From: Bacteroidota bacterium
GTDB lineage: Bacteria > Bacteroidota > Bacteroidia > Chitinophagales > Chitinophagaceae
Assembly: GCA_023436685.1 (NCBI GenBank)
Contig: JAEZIL010000090.1
Span: 1 to 10,951 of the forward strand
Direction of reading: 5' to 3'
DNA length: 10,951 nt
Shown here one piece after another: positions 1-6,385 of the stretch. The position numbers and the translations under genes are program-made. The notes under the pieces were generated by a model. It was not told the origin of the DNA, ran no database searches, and saw only the letters and a list, made by a program, of their open reading frames with translations. Each line of letters starts with the position of its first letter. Position 1 is the stretch's first letter.

Positions 1-80
1 GCTCCATAATTGGGTCAGTTTCTTTATTGTTGGGGTTCCTGTTTGTACTGTTTCTTGCCCTGGTTGCCAAAACCTTCTAT

Positions 81-1601
81 TTACCTGTCTGTATTTTTAA
101 GTGCATACTCTAATATTGTATGCCTGAATTGTTCTGCAATATCCAATTCCTGTTCATGCCATGGAAGGCTGGTATTTTTTACCGTTTGTTTCCAGATGCT
201 AAAGGAATTTCGTGGATGATAGCTTTTGTTATCGGCCTCAAACTGTATAGCCTCATCAGGATTGCCGCCCCATTGAATTTGTTGCTCAGCCTCAGGCCTA
301 AAACCAATTATATATTCGCCTTTTTCTGCATGAATAGGTAAAACAATCATGCCACTCGCTATAGCACTGTATTTACTAGCAGAATCATACTCCGTTGAAA
401 TTGAAGTAGTATGATGCATTTTATTAGTTACATTGGATTGGAGCCATAGTATAAGATCCTTCAAATCATTCTTTTCAGGAACTATGCCAATTGAATTTAA
501 ATTTCCATTATGTGAAATGGTAACTCCATCTACATTTAGTAGCGATAATATGGAATTGCCCGGATTATTCAAGCCATTAAACAGGGTCTCGTAAGGTTGT
601 TTATATAGATATTCTAATACTGCTGCCTGGATGTCACGTAACCTGTTTCTTACAACTAAATCTTGTTGGGATTGCAAGGAAGATATCTTAGTTGAAATTA
701 CATTTGATAAAAGTTCAAATATTGTACAGCGTTCATAATTAAGGAATTTTGGTGTTTTATGATGGCAGGAAATCAATCCCCACAATGCTCCATCTTTGAT
801 TATTCTTGTAGACATGGAGCAGGTGGCATTCATATTCCCCAAATATTCAAGATGCACCGCAGGTACCCCTCTAAGGTTACAATCAGACAGGTCGGTAAAT
901 GAGTTGGTTTGGGGGTTGATAATAGGGTATAATTTAACCGGCTTGTAATTACGGTCGGGTATTTGCCTGTAAGCATTTTTCAGGTAAAGAGCACGGGCTT
1001 GCCTGGGAATATCTGAAGCAGGGAAGTGTAAACCAAGGTAAGGCTCTAGGTCATCCTCTTTTATCTCAGCTATTGCGCTGCCGTTCCAATCCTCATCAAA
1101 CTTATATATCATAATACGGTCAAACCCTGAAAGCCTTTTTAATTCTTTAACAGCGATATCGCATGCTTCTTCAAGTGTTTCCGTACTGTCAATAGCTGCC
1201 ATTGCAAGACGTATATCTTGATATACGGTAGTAAAGTTTTTGCTACTTTCATCTGTATCGAATGCCTCCAGCTCTATGAGCAACAGGTTGTTTACAGAGT
1301 GTACTATACCAAGGTATTTTCTACCATTTTCAAATGTGAAATAGAGTGGTAACTGTTTTAAGTGTTTTGAGGCTGCATCTTTTAGCGAGATAAATTCTTC
1401 AGCCTTAATATAGTTGCTAAATTCAGTGTCTACTACGTCTTCAGGTTCAATGCTAACTATTTCATTAATATTCTGGCTTACCTGGATAATTTTAAAACTT
1501 TTACGGTCTAGTACAACTAAAACACCGTAAGATTGTATTTGGTTAACATAGTTTAACGGTACACTACCGCAAAACTCCGAATCATAATTCTTTCTCTGCA
1601 T
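81..1601 (-). CDS. bphP: Bacteriophytochrome photosensory core (PAS-GAF-PHY), no output domain
   Basis: Red/far-red light receptor that binds biliverdin covalently. With ATG at 1601 the protein has 506 residues. The chromophore Cys is C11 (EFCGS), followed by the PAS segment with QSYG where most family members have QPHG. The GAF domain shows PASDIP (194-199, with the conserved Asp at 197), the GAF His pair region (VHLEYL at 249-254, CHHKTP at 279-284) and MIYKF. The PHY domain shows the tongue WGG (444-446) and PRNSF (463-467). The protein ends at EYALKNTDR, where a kinase linker would normally begin, so there is no H-box or ATPase domain. The reading frame extends upstream to a TTG at 1637, but the ATG at 1601 is preferred: it leaves a 20-base overlap with the heme oxygenase gene. 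The output partner is unknown. Family assignment is sure; the lack of output is seen directly. Confidence 0.95.
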   Translation of the reverse strand: MQRKNYDSEFCGSVPLNYVNQIQSYGVLVVLDRKSFKIIQVSQNINEIVSIEPEDVVDTEFSNYIKAEEFISLKDAASKHLKQLPLYFTFENGRKYLGIVHSVNNLLLIELEAFDTDESSKNFTTVYQDIRLAMAAIDSTETLEEACDIAVKELKRLSGFDRIMIYKFDEDWNGSAIAEIKEDDLEPYLGLHFPASDIPRQARALYLKNAYRQIPDRNYKPVKLYPIINPQTNSFTDLSDCNLRGVPAVHLEYLGNMNATCSMSTRIIKDGALWGLISCHHKTPKFLNYERCTIFELLSNVISTKISSLQSQQDLVVRNRLRDIQAAVLEYLYKQPYETLFNGLNNPGNSILSLLNVDGVTISHNGNLNSIGIVPEKNDLKDLILWLQSNVTNKMHHTTSISTEYDSASKYSAIASGMIVLPIHAEKGEYIIGFRPEAEQQIQWGGNPDEAIQFEADNKSYHPRNSFSIWKQTVKNTSLPWHEQELDIAEQFRHTILEYALKNTDR

Positions 1602-2172
1602 TTGTATGTTTAAGGGTCGTAGCTGCCCAATTTTCAAATTTTGTAAATGTATTGTTGGCAGCTAGTACAAGTTCTCTCCTCGCTTCTGCATTTAACTCCT
1701 CTTGGTTTAACGCTTTTGTAAAAGCACCCCACATGGCATGTGTATGTTCGCCATATCCGTTATAAAACGAAAAGCCTTCCGGCCCCTGTTTATTAAGGTT
1801 GTTCTTAAGTATTTTGCTGATCACGTTACCTCCCAATGTAGATCCTTCAAATACATACATTGCACCTAGGGCCTGGTAATATGTTGTAATTGCGGGTATA
1901 TCTTCAATTGGGGCTAGTATTGTATTATAACCCCAATAGTTTAGGTCATCTAATATGCTCCCCGTCTTCCGCCGTATATCATACATAGGTATTTTACCGG
2001 CATCCACATGTTTATCTATAGCATCTTCAACAGGTTTCATGTATCTGTAAAACATTTGCAGCAACTTGCCATATGCTTCAACTGTTTTTGTTTGTTTTAT
2101 ATAGGGTATTAGTAACTTCTCTAGCGATTGGTGTGCCTCACTGGTATCGCTTTTCAACTGCTCCATTATCAT
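1582..2172 (-). CDS. bphO: Heme oxygenase, BphO type (biliverdin-producing)
   Basis: Oxidatively opens heme to biliverdin IXalpha, Fe2+ and CO in the cytoplasm; the biliverdin is the chromophore for the adjacent phytochrome. It has 196 residues, normal for bacterial heme oxygenases. The proximal heme ligand is H14 in SEAHQSLE, and the distal-helix motif is GAMYVFEGSTLGG (103-115), typical of the BphO branch. ATG at 2172 gives MIMEQL; a second ATG at 2166 is equally possible. Its last 20 bases overlap the start of bphP, so the two are almost certainly co-transcribed and probably translationally coupled. Heme-iron recycling is an alternative role, but the coupling points to chromophore supply. 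Confidence 0.94.
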   Translation of the reverse strand: MIMEQLKSDTSEAHQSLEKLLIPYIKQTKTVEAYGKLLQMFYRYMKPVEDAIDKHVDAGKIPMYDIRRKTGSILDDLNYWGYNTILAPIEDIPAITTYYQALGAMYVFEGSTLGGNVISKILKNNLNKQGPEGFSFYNGYGEHTHAMWGAFTKALNQEELNAEARRELVLAANNTFTKFENWAATTLKHTNAEKEL

Positions 2173-2193
2173 TCAAAGCCGTATTTTGAACGA

Positions 2194-2201
2194 GAAAGAT
2201 A
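2194..2201 (-). promoter_or_regulatory. Candidate -7 box of the bphO-bphP promoter
   Basis: On the minus strand this reads TATCTTTC, matching 7 of 8 positions of the Bacteroidota -7 element TAnnTTTG, and lies 21 bases before the bphO ATG. The -33 region has only a T-rich TTTT about 19 bases upstream, so the match is weak. A promoter is expected in this gap because a terminator for the upstream gene ends at 2233. Confidence 0.35.
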
Positions 2202-2232
2202 CACCTATTTGATGATTTAAAATTTATTGTAT

Positions 2233-2267
2233 AAAAAAGTTAATAGCCACAATTTTTGTGGCTATTA
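2233..2267 (-). terminator. Intrinsic terminator of the SPFH-RHH operon
   Basis: Perfect 12-bp inverted repeat (2241-2252 with 2256-2267) with a TTT loop, followed on the minus strand by six consecutive T (2238-2233). It begins 19 bases after the stop codon of the RHH gene. There is no T-run on the plus-strand side, so it acts in the minus direction. Confidence 0.88.
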
Positions 2268-2286
2268 TACTAGACTCTTTTGTTAA

Positions 2287-2469
2287 TTATTCTTTGGTGT
2301 TATCCAATGGTTTATTCGTTTTCTTCTTACGGCCAGCTTCTTTTAGTGCTTTATCTATTAACCATTCAAGCTGCCCGTTTACGCTACGAAATTCATCAGC
2401 AGCCCATTTTTCAATGGCTTTATACGTCTCCGTATCTATTCGTAATACAAAGCTTTTTTTCTCGCTCAC
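2287..2469 (-). CDS. Arc-like ribbon-helix-helix DNA-binding protein
   Basis: A 60-residue protein. The N-terminal half fits the RHH fold: a short beta strand SFVLRID (residues 6-12), helix A from TETYKAIEKWAADEF, a turn at RSVNGQ, and helix B LEWLIDKALKEAG. It ends in a lysine-rich tail (RKKKTNK) of about 17 residues. RHH proteins bind DNA operators as dimers through the beta strand. The start is GTG at 2469; no ATG is possible because an in-frame stop lies two codons upstream. It lies 6 bases after the SPFH gene and must share its message. It most likely regulates that operon, acting on the inverted repeats at the SPFH promoter; this is inference. No toxin gene is adjacent, so it does not look like a classical antitoxin. 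Confidence 0.82.
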   Translation of the reverse strand: MSEKKSFVLRIDTETYKAIEKWAADEFRSVNGQLEWLIDKALKEAGRKKKTNKPLDNTKE

Positions 2470-2475
2470 AATATA

Positions 2476-3339
2476 TTAATTATAAAGGGATCCCGTATTT
2501 AATACCGGCTGAGCTCCTTTTTCGCCGCAAAGTACTACCATAAGGTTGCTTACCATAGCAGCTTTTTTTTCTTCGTCCAGGGTCACAATGTTTTTCTTGT
2601 TCAGTTCTTCAAGTGCCATCTCAACCATACCTACTGCACCTTCTACTATTTTATACCGGGCTGCTACTATTGCGGTTGCTTGCTGGCGCTGTAACATAGC
2701 ACCGGCTATTTCCTGTGCATAGGCAAGGTGGCTGATACGTGCTTCCAAAACTTGAATGCCGGCAGTTTTCAATCGCTCTTGTAACTCTTGTTCTAAGAGC
2801 TCATTCACTTTTGTGCCACCGTCACGTAGCGTAATACTTGCTGTTTCATCTTCAATATTATCGTACGCAAAACTTGTGGCAAGATGCCTTATTGCCGCTT
2901 CGCTCTGTATACGTACATAGGTCATATAATCAGCTACTTCATAGGCAGCTTTGTACGTATTCTGTACTTGCCATACCAATACGGCAGCTATCTCTATAGG
3001 GTTGCCCATTTTATCATTCACTTTAAGAGTTGGTGTGGCCAGGTTTTGCGCCCGTAAGGTGAGTTTAACAGGCAAGTAAAACGGATTAACAAAGAATAGC
3101 CCGTTTTCTTTTACACTTCCCACATACTTGCCAAATAAATTGAGCACCCTCGCATTATTAGGTTGAATGATCAGTAACCCTTTTGAAAGAAATATCGCTG
3201 CCACTATTAGTGCCACACCTAGTATTACCTGTATGGCATTGTTCTCAGCTGTTGCAAACAGATAAATGGAGATAAAGAATGAAAGGATGGCTAATGTAAA
3301 AGCCAGGTATCCATTCATGGGTTTGATGATCTTTTCCAT
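2476..3339 (-). CDS. SPFH/Band 7 domain membrane protein
   Basis: A 287-residue stomatin/prohibitin-superfamily protein. Two hydrophobic segments (about 11-30 and 36-53) form an N-terminal membrane hairpin. The Band 7 domain follows, from about residue 56 ([19 protein letters not shown]) to about 190, then a charged, Ala/Gln-rich helical region (about 190-255) suited to coiled-coil oligomerisation. The tail has the sequence [20 protein letters not shown], which I recognise as characteristic of one bacterial subfamily of SPFH proteins. Such proteins scaffold membrane microdomains and often regulate proteases or other membrane complexes, but no specific role is known for this subfamily. No NfeD-type partner is present; the partner gene is the RHH protein 6 bases downstream. 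The ATG at 3339 is clear. Confidence 0.9.
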   Translation of the reverse strand: MEKIIKPMNGYLAFTLAILSFFISIYLFATAENNAIQVILGVALIVAAIFLSKGLLIIQPNNARVLNLFGKYVGSVKENGLFFVNPFYLPVKLTLRAQNLATPTLKVNDKMGNPIEIAAVLVWQVQNTYKAAYEVADYMTYVRIQSEAAIRHLATSFAYDNIEDETASITLRDGGTKVNELLEQELQERLKTAGIQVLEARISHLAYAQEIAGAMLQRQQATAIVAARYKIVEGAVGMVEMALEELNKKNIVTLDEEKKAAMVSNLMVVLCGEKGAQPVLNTGSLYN

Positions 3340-3340
3340 A

Positions 3341-3374
3341 AAATTTGATTTGATATTATTTTGATATCAAATTT
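3341..3374. promoter_or_regulatory. Inverted-repeat operator candidate at the SPFH-RHH promoter
   Basis: A 9-bp perfect inverted repeat (3341-3349 with 3366-3374). Within it, TTTGATAT occurs at 3349-3356 and 3360-3367, a partial TTTGAT at 3344-3349, the reverse form ATATCAAA at 3364-3371, and the perfect palindrome TTGATATCAA at 3361-3370. The block starts 1 base from the SPFH ATG and covers the -7 box and expected transcription start. RHH repressors usually bind arrays of short repeats like these, so self-regulation by the RHH protein of the same operon is the simplest reading. The repeats are seen; the binding is inferred. Confidence 0.5.
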
Positions 3375-3398
3375 ATATATTCTTCTTTTTGTAACAAA
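3368..3398 (-). promoter_or_regulatory. Promoter of the SPFH-RHH operon
   Basis: On the minus strand TTTG (3398-3395) is followed after 19 bases by TAAATTTG (3375-3368), a perfect match to the Bacteroidota -33/-7 consensus. Transcription would start near 3362, about 22 bases before the SPFH ATG, inside the inverted-repeat block. Confidence 0.7.
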
Positions 3399-3420
3399 AT
3401 TTTTTTGCTCACAAACAGTT

Positions 3421-3451
3421 TTTGATGTTTGAAGTTTAGTGTACAACTTTG
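3421..3451 (+). promoter_or_regulatory. Candidate holB promoter
   Basis: TTTG (3421-3424), a 19-base spacer, then CAACTTTG (3444-3451), which matches 7 of 8 positions of TAnnTTTG. The start point would fall at or next to the holB ATG at 3456, implying a leaderless or nearly leaderless message. Spacing is ideal, but the first base of the -7 box is off. Confidence 0.35.
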
Positions 3452-3455
3452 ATGC

Positions 3456-4592
3456 ATGTTACTAAGCGATATAGTAGGACAAGATCGAACCAAAAGTGGC
3501 CTGGTACACATGTGGGATAATGCACATTTTCCGCATGCACTTTTACTGGTAGGCAATGAAGGCACTGGTGGATTACCTCTGGCGTTAGCGTTGGCGCAAT
3601 ATTTTTTTTGCGAGCAGAAACACAACAATGATTCATGCGGTATATGTTCCGGCTGTCGGAAGGCGAGTAGGTTAGAGCATGCCGAACTTCATATCAGCTT
3701 TCCCTCTATTCCGCCTAAACCCGGTACTAAGGCGATGAGTAAGCATTATATGCCTGATTTTCGTGAGTTCATTGCTCAAACTCCTTACGGAACCACATAC
3801 GACTGGCTGCAGTTTATAAACGCTGAGAATAAACAAGGCAATATTACTGCTGAAGAATGCAGGGAAATGATAGATACCCTTAATTTGAAGTCGTACGAGG
3901 GTGGCAAAAAAGTACAATTAATATGGCGGCCCGAATACCTGGGTAAAGAGGGTAACATACTATTAAAATTGATAGAGGAGCCACCTGCAGATACTATCAT
4001 GATTTTTATAGCAGAAGAAACTGAAAGCGTATTACCAACTATACTCTCCCGTACACAAATAGTACGTTTACCGCCGCTTGGTATAAATGATATTGCAAAT
4101 GCACTTGTAAAACGGGCCCAAACAGACAGTAAGAAAGCTATGCAGATTGCTACAATGGCCAATGGCAGCTATACAGAAGCATTACGTTTATTACAACATA
4201 CTCAGAACGATTTATTCCCTGATGTACGGAATTGGTTCAATGCCCTGTTTACAAGGAATGGTGTGGCAGTCGCCAAGTTCTCTGAAGATTGGAGTAAAGC
4301 GGGCAGGGAACAACAGAAGAATTTTCTGCATTACATAATACAATTGTTAGAGCAAGCTATACGCGTACGTTATATGCCGGCACATAGTCCTGCGTTGCCG
4401 GCAGAAGAAGCGCAGTTTGTTCAAAAGCTTGCTGGTATGTCCTTGCCGCTGGAGGTCTTTGGTAATATTGTTGAAGAGATATCGAAGACTATCTATTATA
4501 TAGAGCGGAATGCCCATAGCAAAACACAATTACATGCGCTGTCTGTCAAAGTAATGTACATAATTCAAAATAGGGTGCTTCCAATGGTTTAA
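3456..4592 (+). CDS. holB: DNA polymerase III subunit delta'
   Basis: Clamp-loader subunit that, with delta and tau/gamma, loads the sliding clamp at the replication fork. 378 residues. The N-terminus LLSDIVGQDRTKSGLV is the usual delta' start. The Walker A position reads GNEGTGGL (33-40), lacking the catalytic Lys, as expected of a non-ATPase clamp-loader subunit. A zinc-module cysteine set is visible at C52, C61, C64 and C67. The inserted stretch after it (about 75-115) is longer than in E. coli and rich in Pro and Lys. The core motif LLKLIEEPP (near 170) and ILSRTQIVRL follow; the latter has SRT where the classic sensor motif is SRC. The C-terminal collar domain runs from about 235. No operon partners; its terminator is shared with rplY. 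Confidence 0.93.
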   Translation: MLLSDIVGQDRTKSGLVHMWDNAHFPHALLLVGNEGTGGLPLALALAQYFFCEQKHNNDSCGICSGCRKASRLEHAELHISFPSIPPKPGTKAMSKHYMPDFREFIAQTPYGTTYDWLQFINAENKQGNITAEECREMIDTLNLKSYEGGKKVQLIWRPEYLGKEGNILLKLIEEPPADTIMIFIAEETESVLPTILSRTQIVRLPPLGINDIANALVKRAQTDSKKAMQIATMANGSYTEALRLLQHTQNDLFPDVRNWFNALFTRNGVAVAKFSEDWSKAGREQQKNFLHYIIQLLEQAIRVRYMPAHSPALPAEEAQFVQKLAGMSLPLEVFGNIVEEISKTIYYIERNAHSKTQLHALSVKVMYIIQNRVLPMV

Positions 4593-4596
4593 ATAA

Positions 4597-4622
4597 AAAA
4601 GCCCCGATACGTCGGGGCTTTT
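4597..4622. terminator. Bidirectional intrinsic terminator between holB and rplY
   Basis: Stem GCCCCGA (4601-4607) with TCGGGGC (4612-4618) and loop TACG, flanked by A-runs on the left and T-runs on the right, which extend the stem and give a U-tract in either direction. It lies 4 bases past the holB stop and about 20 bases past the rplY stop, so it can end both convergent transcripts. Confidence 0.92.
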
Positions 4623-4641
4623 ACTATAGTTAAGGGCGCAA

Positions 4642-5229
4642 TTATTTTTTGCCGCCTTTTGCTTCTTCGCTTTCTGCTTGTTTCAAAGCACGTGTCATTA
4701 CAACAGAAGCTACAGGAATACGTGGAGAGTTCATGATTTCCATATTCTCAGCTTTTACATCTTCAACACGAATGTTGTTGTTCAGTTGCAGGTTTTCAAT
4801 ATTTACTTCAATGCCTTCAGTCAGGTATTTAGGTAAAGTACGCACTTTCAAAGATTTTACTTTGATCTCCAGGCGTCCGCCGGCTTTAACACCTTCTGGC
4901 TGACCAACAAATTTCAAAGGCAGGTTAGCTACCACTTTACGGTCTTCAACAAGCTCCAGGAAATCAATATGGCTCAATTCGTCGGTAATAACGTCAAATT
5001 GTTTGTCTTTCAGTATGCACTTATAGTTTTTACCATCTACGGTAATATCAGCTAGCTGGAAGTCGCCTGTATATACCAATGGGCGTAGTGCCAGCTTAGG
5101 CACGCTGAAATGGATTGTTTCTTTACCGCCATAAATTACAGCTGGTACTTGTCCTTCAGAACGAATTTGGCGTGTTGCTTTTTTGCCATAATCGCTTCTG
5201 CTTTTTCCTTCTAGTTGTACACTTTTCAT
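4642..5229 (-). CDS. rplY: 50S ribosomal protein L25 (CTC/TL5 long form)
   Basis: Binds 5S rRNA in the large ribosomal subunit. With the ATG at 5229 it has 195 residues, the long form with an N-terminal 5S-binding domain (KKATRQIRSEGQVPAVIYGG near residues 16-36, then the segment ending HIDFLELVEDRKV) and a C-terminal beta domain (PLKFVGQPEGVKAGG onward). It ends in an acidic-then-basic tail, ESEEAKGGKK. The frame stays open upstream to a TTG at 5265, but those 12 codons do not match the family and the ATG gives the standard MKSVQLEG start. It follows prs in the same direction with a 148-base gap. I see no convincing promoter in the gap, so transcription from the prs promoter is likely. Confidence 0.95.
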   Translation of the reverse strand: MKSVQLEGKSRSDYGKKATRQIRSEGQVPAVIYGGKETIHFSVPKLALRPLVYTGDFQLADITVDGKNYKCILKDKQFDVITDELSHIDFLELVEDRKVVANLPLKFVGQPEGVKAGGRLEIKVKSLKVRTLPKYLTEGIEVNIENLQLNNNIRVEDVKAENMEIMNSPRIPVASVVMTRALKQAESEEAKGGKK

Positions 5230-5250
5230 TTTTAGTGTTTTGTTCTCTTT

Positions 5251-5289
5251 CAACACCGGGCGCAATACCCGTCTAACATCCGGAGGTTG
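5251..5289 (-). promoter_or_regulatory. Structured leader upstream of rplY (candidate)
   Basis: In the rplY mRNA, CAAC (5289-5286) can pair with GTTG (5254-5251), and CCGG (5283-5280) with CCGG (5259-5256), with one or two bases bulged. A competing small stem pairs CGGG (5271-5268) with CCCG (5260-5257). A 9-codon ORF starting at the ATG at 5279 ends at 5250 and encodes MLDGYCARC. The structure is weak and any role in control is a guess. Confidence 0.22.
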
Positions 5290-5377
5290 AAATTTATTAT
5301 TTCTAATTAAGGTTACGGCTTCGTGCCGGACAGGTTTTTTTGTTTAAACAGTCGTTAATTATGTTGTATTCAAAGCA

Positions 5378-6322
5378 CTACTTGCGCTGGCTATGAATAA
5401 ATAAAGAGCTTATCGATTTATTCTCAAAAGTATTGCGAATAGCTACTGCAAATAGTTCAGCTGTTGGCAACACTCTTATTTTATCTAGCTTCTGCTTCAG
5501 CGGTATAGTATCGCATACTACCAGCTCTTCCAGCTCCGATTTGGCTATGTTATCGTATGCAGCACCACTTAATACAGGGTGAGTACAAAATGCGCGTACA
5601 GATAATGCACCCTTGCTTTTCAGCAATGCTGCCGATTTGCTCAAAGTTCCGGCGGTATCGCAAATGTCATCTATCAACACTACATTTTTCCCTGTTACAT
5701 CACCTATCACAGTCATTGCTGCTACTTCATTTGCACGTTTGCGCTGCTTGTCGCATATTACCATATCAGCTTCAAAGTACTTCGCTACCTCACGTACACG
5801 GTTAGTACTGCCTACGTCAGGGGCCGCAAAGATAAGGTTTTCTATCTTAAGTTTTTCAATATATGGTATGAAAATAGCAGAGCTATCCAGGTGATCCACA
5901 GGTATATCAAAAAAGCCTTGTATCTGTGGGGCATGCAGGTCCATGGTCATTACACGGTCGGCACCGGCTTCGGTTAAGATATTTGCTACCAGTTTCGATG
6001 CAATAGCCACGCGTGGCTTATCTTTCCGGTCTTGGCGGGCAAACCCGAAATAGGGTATAACTGCTGTTATATAACCTGCCGAGGCCCTGCGTGCAGCATC
6101 AATCATCATCAGTAGCTCCATCAGGTTATCGGAGGGGGCAAAGGTTGATTGTACCAGAAAAACATAGTCTCCCCTTATCGACTCCTGAAAAACAGGTTGA
6201 AACTCACCGTCACTAAATTTCTGAATGGTTAATGCGCCCAGTTTTTTACCAAATGAGCGGGCAATTTGCTCAGCCAGGTAGGTAGAACCTGTGCCTGAAA
6301 ATATCTTGACAGATGGCTGCAT
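5378..6322 (-). CDS. prs: Ribose-phosphate pyrophosphokinase (PRPP synthetase)
   Basis: Makes PRPP from ribose 5-phosphate and ATP, the precursor of purines, pyrimidines, NAD, His and Trp. 314 residues with ATG at 6322, standard for class I enzymes. Visible motifs: FSDGE (36-40), the ATP-binding flexible loop RQDRKDKPR (96-104), MDLHAPQIQGFFDIPVDHL (127-145, with the catalytic-region His 130), and the PRPP loop VVLIDDICDTAGTL (214-227). The C-terminus NKSISSLF is conserved, followed by a short IHSQRK tail. An in-frame TTG at 6346 would extend it by 8 codons, but that codon lies inside the -7 box of the promoter, so it cannot be the start. Upstream is a membrane protein gene, downstream rplY. 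Confidence 0.97.
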   Translation of the reverse strand: MQPSVKIFSGTGSTYLAEQIARSFGKKLGALTIQKFSDGEFQPVFQESIRGDYVFLVQSTFAPSDNLMELLMMIDAARRASAGYITAVIPYFGFARQDRKDKPRVAIASKLVANILTEAGADRVMTMDLHAPQIQGFFDIPVDHLDSSAIFIPYIEKLKIENLIFAAPDVGSTNRVREVAKYFEADMVICDKQRKRANEVAAMTVIGDVTGKNVVLIDDICDTAGTLSKSAALLKSKGALSVRAFCTHPVLSGAAYDNIAKSELEELVVCDTIPLKQKLDKIRVLPTAELFAVAIRNTFENKSISSLFIHSQRK

Positions 6323-6343
6323 GGAAATTTTTGAAATGGACTG

Positions 6344-6373
6344 CAAAGTTAGCTAAAGCAGCGTTATGTCAAA
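6344..6373 (-). promoter_or_regulatory. Promoter of prs (and probably rplY)
   Basis: On the minus strand TTTG (6373-6370), an 18-base spacer, and TAACTTTG (6351-6344): a full match to the Bacteroidota housekeeping consensus. It lies between the stop of the membrane protein gene and the prs ATG, giving a leader of roughly 15-20 bases. Confidence 0.8.
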
Positions 6374-6385
6374 ATAGAAATTTGC

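Noticed and set aside
1..81. Frameshifted histidine kinase after bphP
   Set aside because: All three minus-strand frames were read; none resembles a kinase linker or H-box, and the bphP frame closes again after 18 codons. The segment is short, so a domain further left cannot be excluded.
2287..2469. RHH protein as an antitoxin
   Set aside because: No small toxin-like ORF lies beside it; its only operon partner is the SPFH membrane protein.
2258..2543. Two plus-strand ORFs (2258-2479 and 2280-2543)
   Set aside because: They lie antisense to the RHH gene and its terminator, have no family features and overlap each other in different frames. They are shadows of the minus-strand genes.
5316..5341. 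Plus-strand terminator (CGGC/GCCG stem with T7)
   Set aside because: The stem is only 4 bp and not adjacent to the T-run, and no plus-strand gene ends here. On the minus strand there is no U-tract, so it does not end prs either.
5341..5350. 10-bp palindrome TGTTTAAACA as an operator
   Set aside because: A single AT-rich palindrome just after the prs stop, with no promoter nearby; expected by chance in DNA of this composition.
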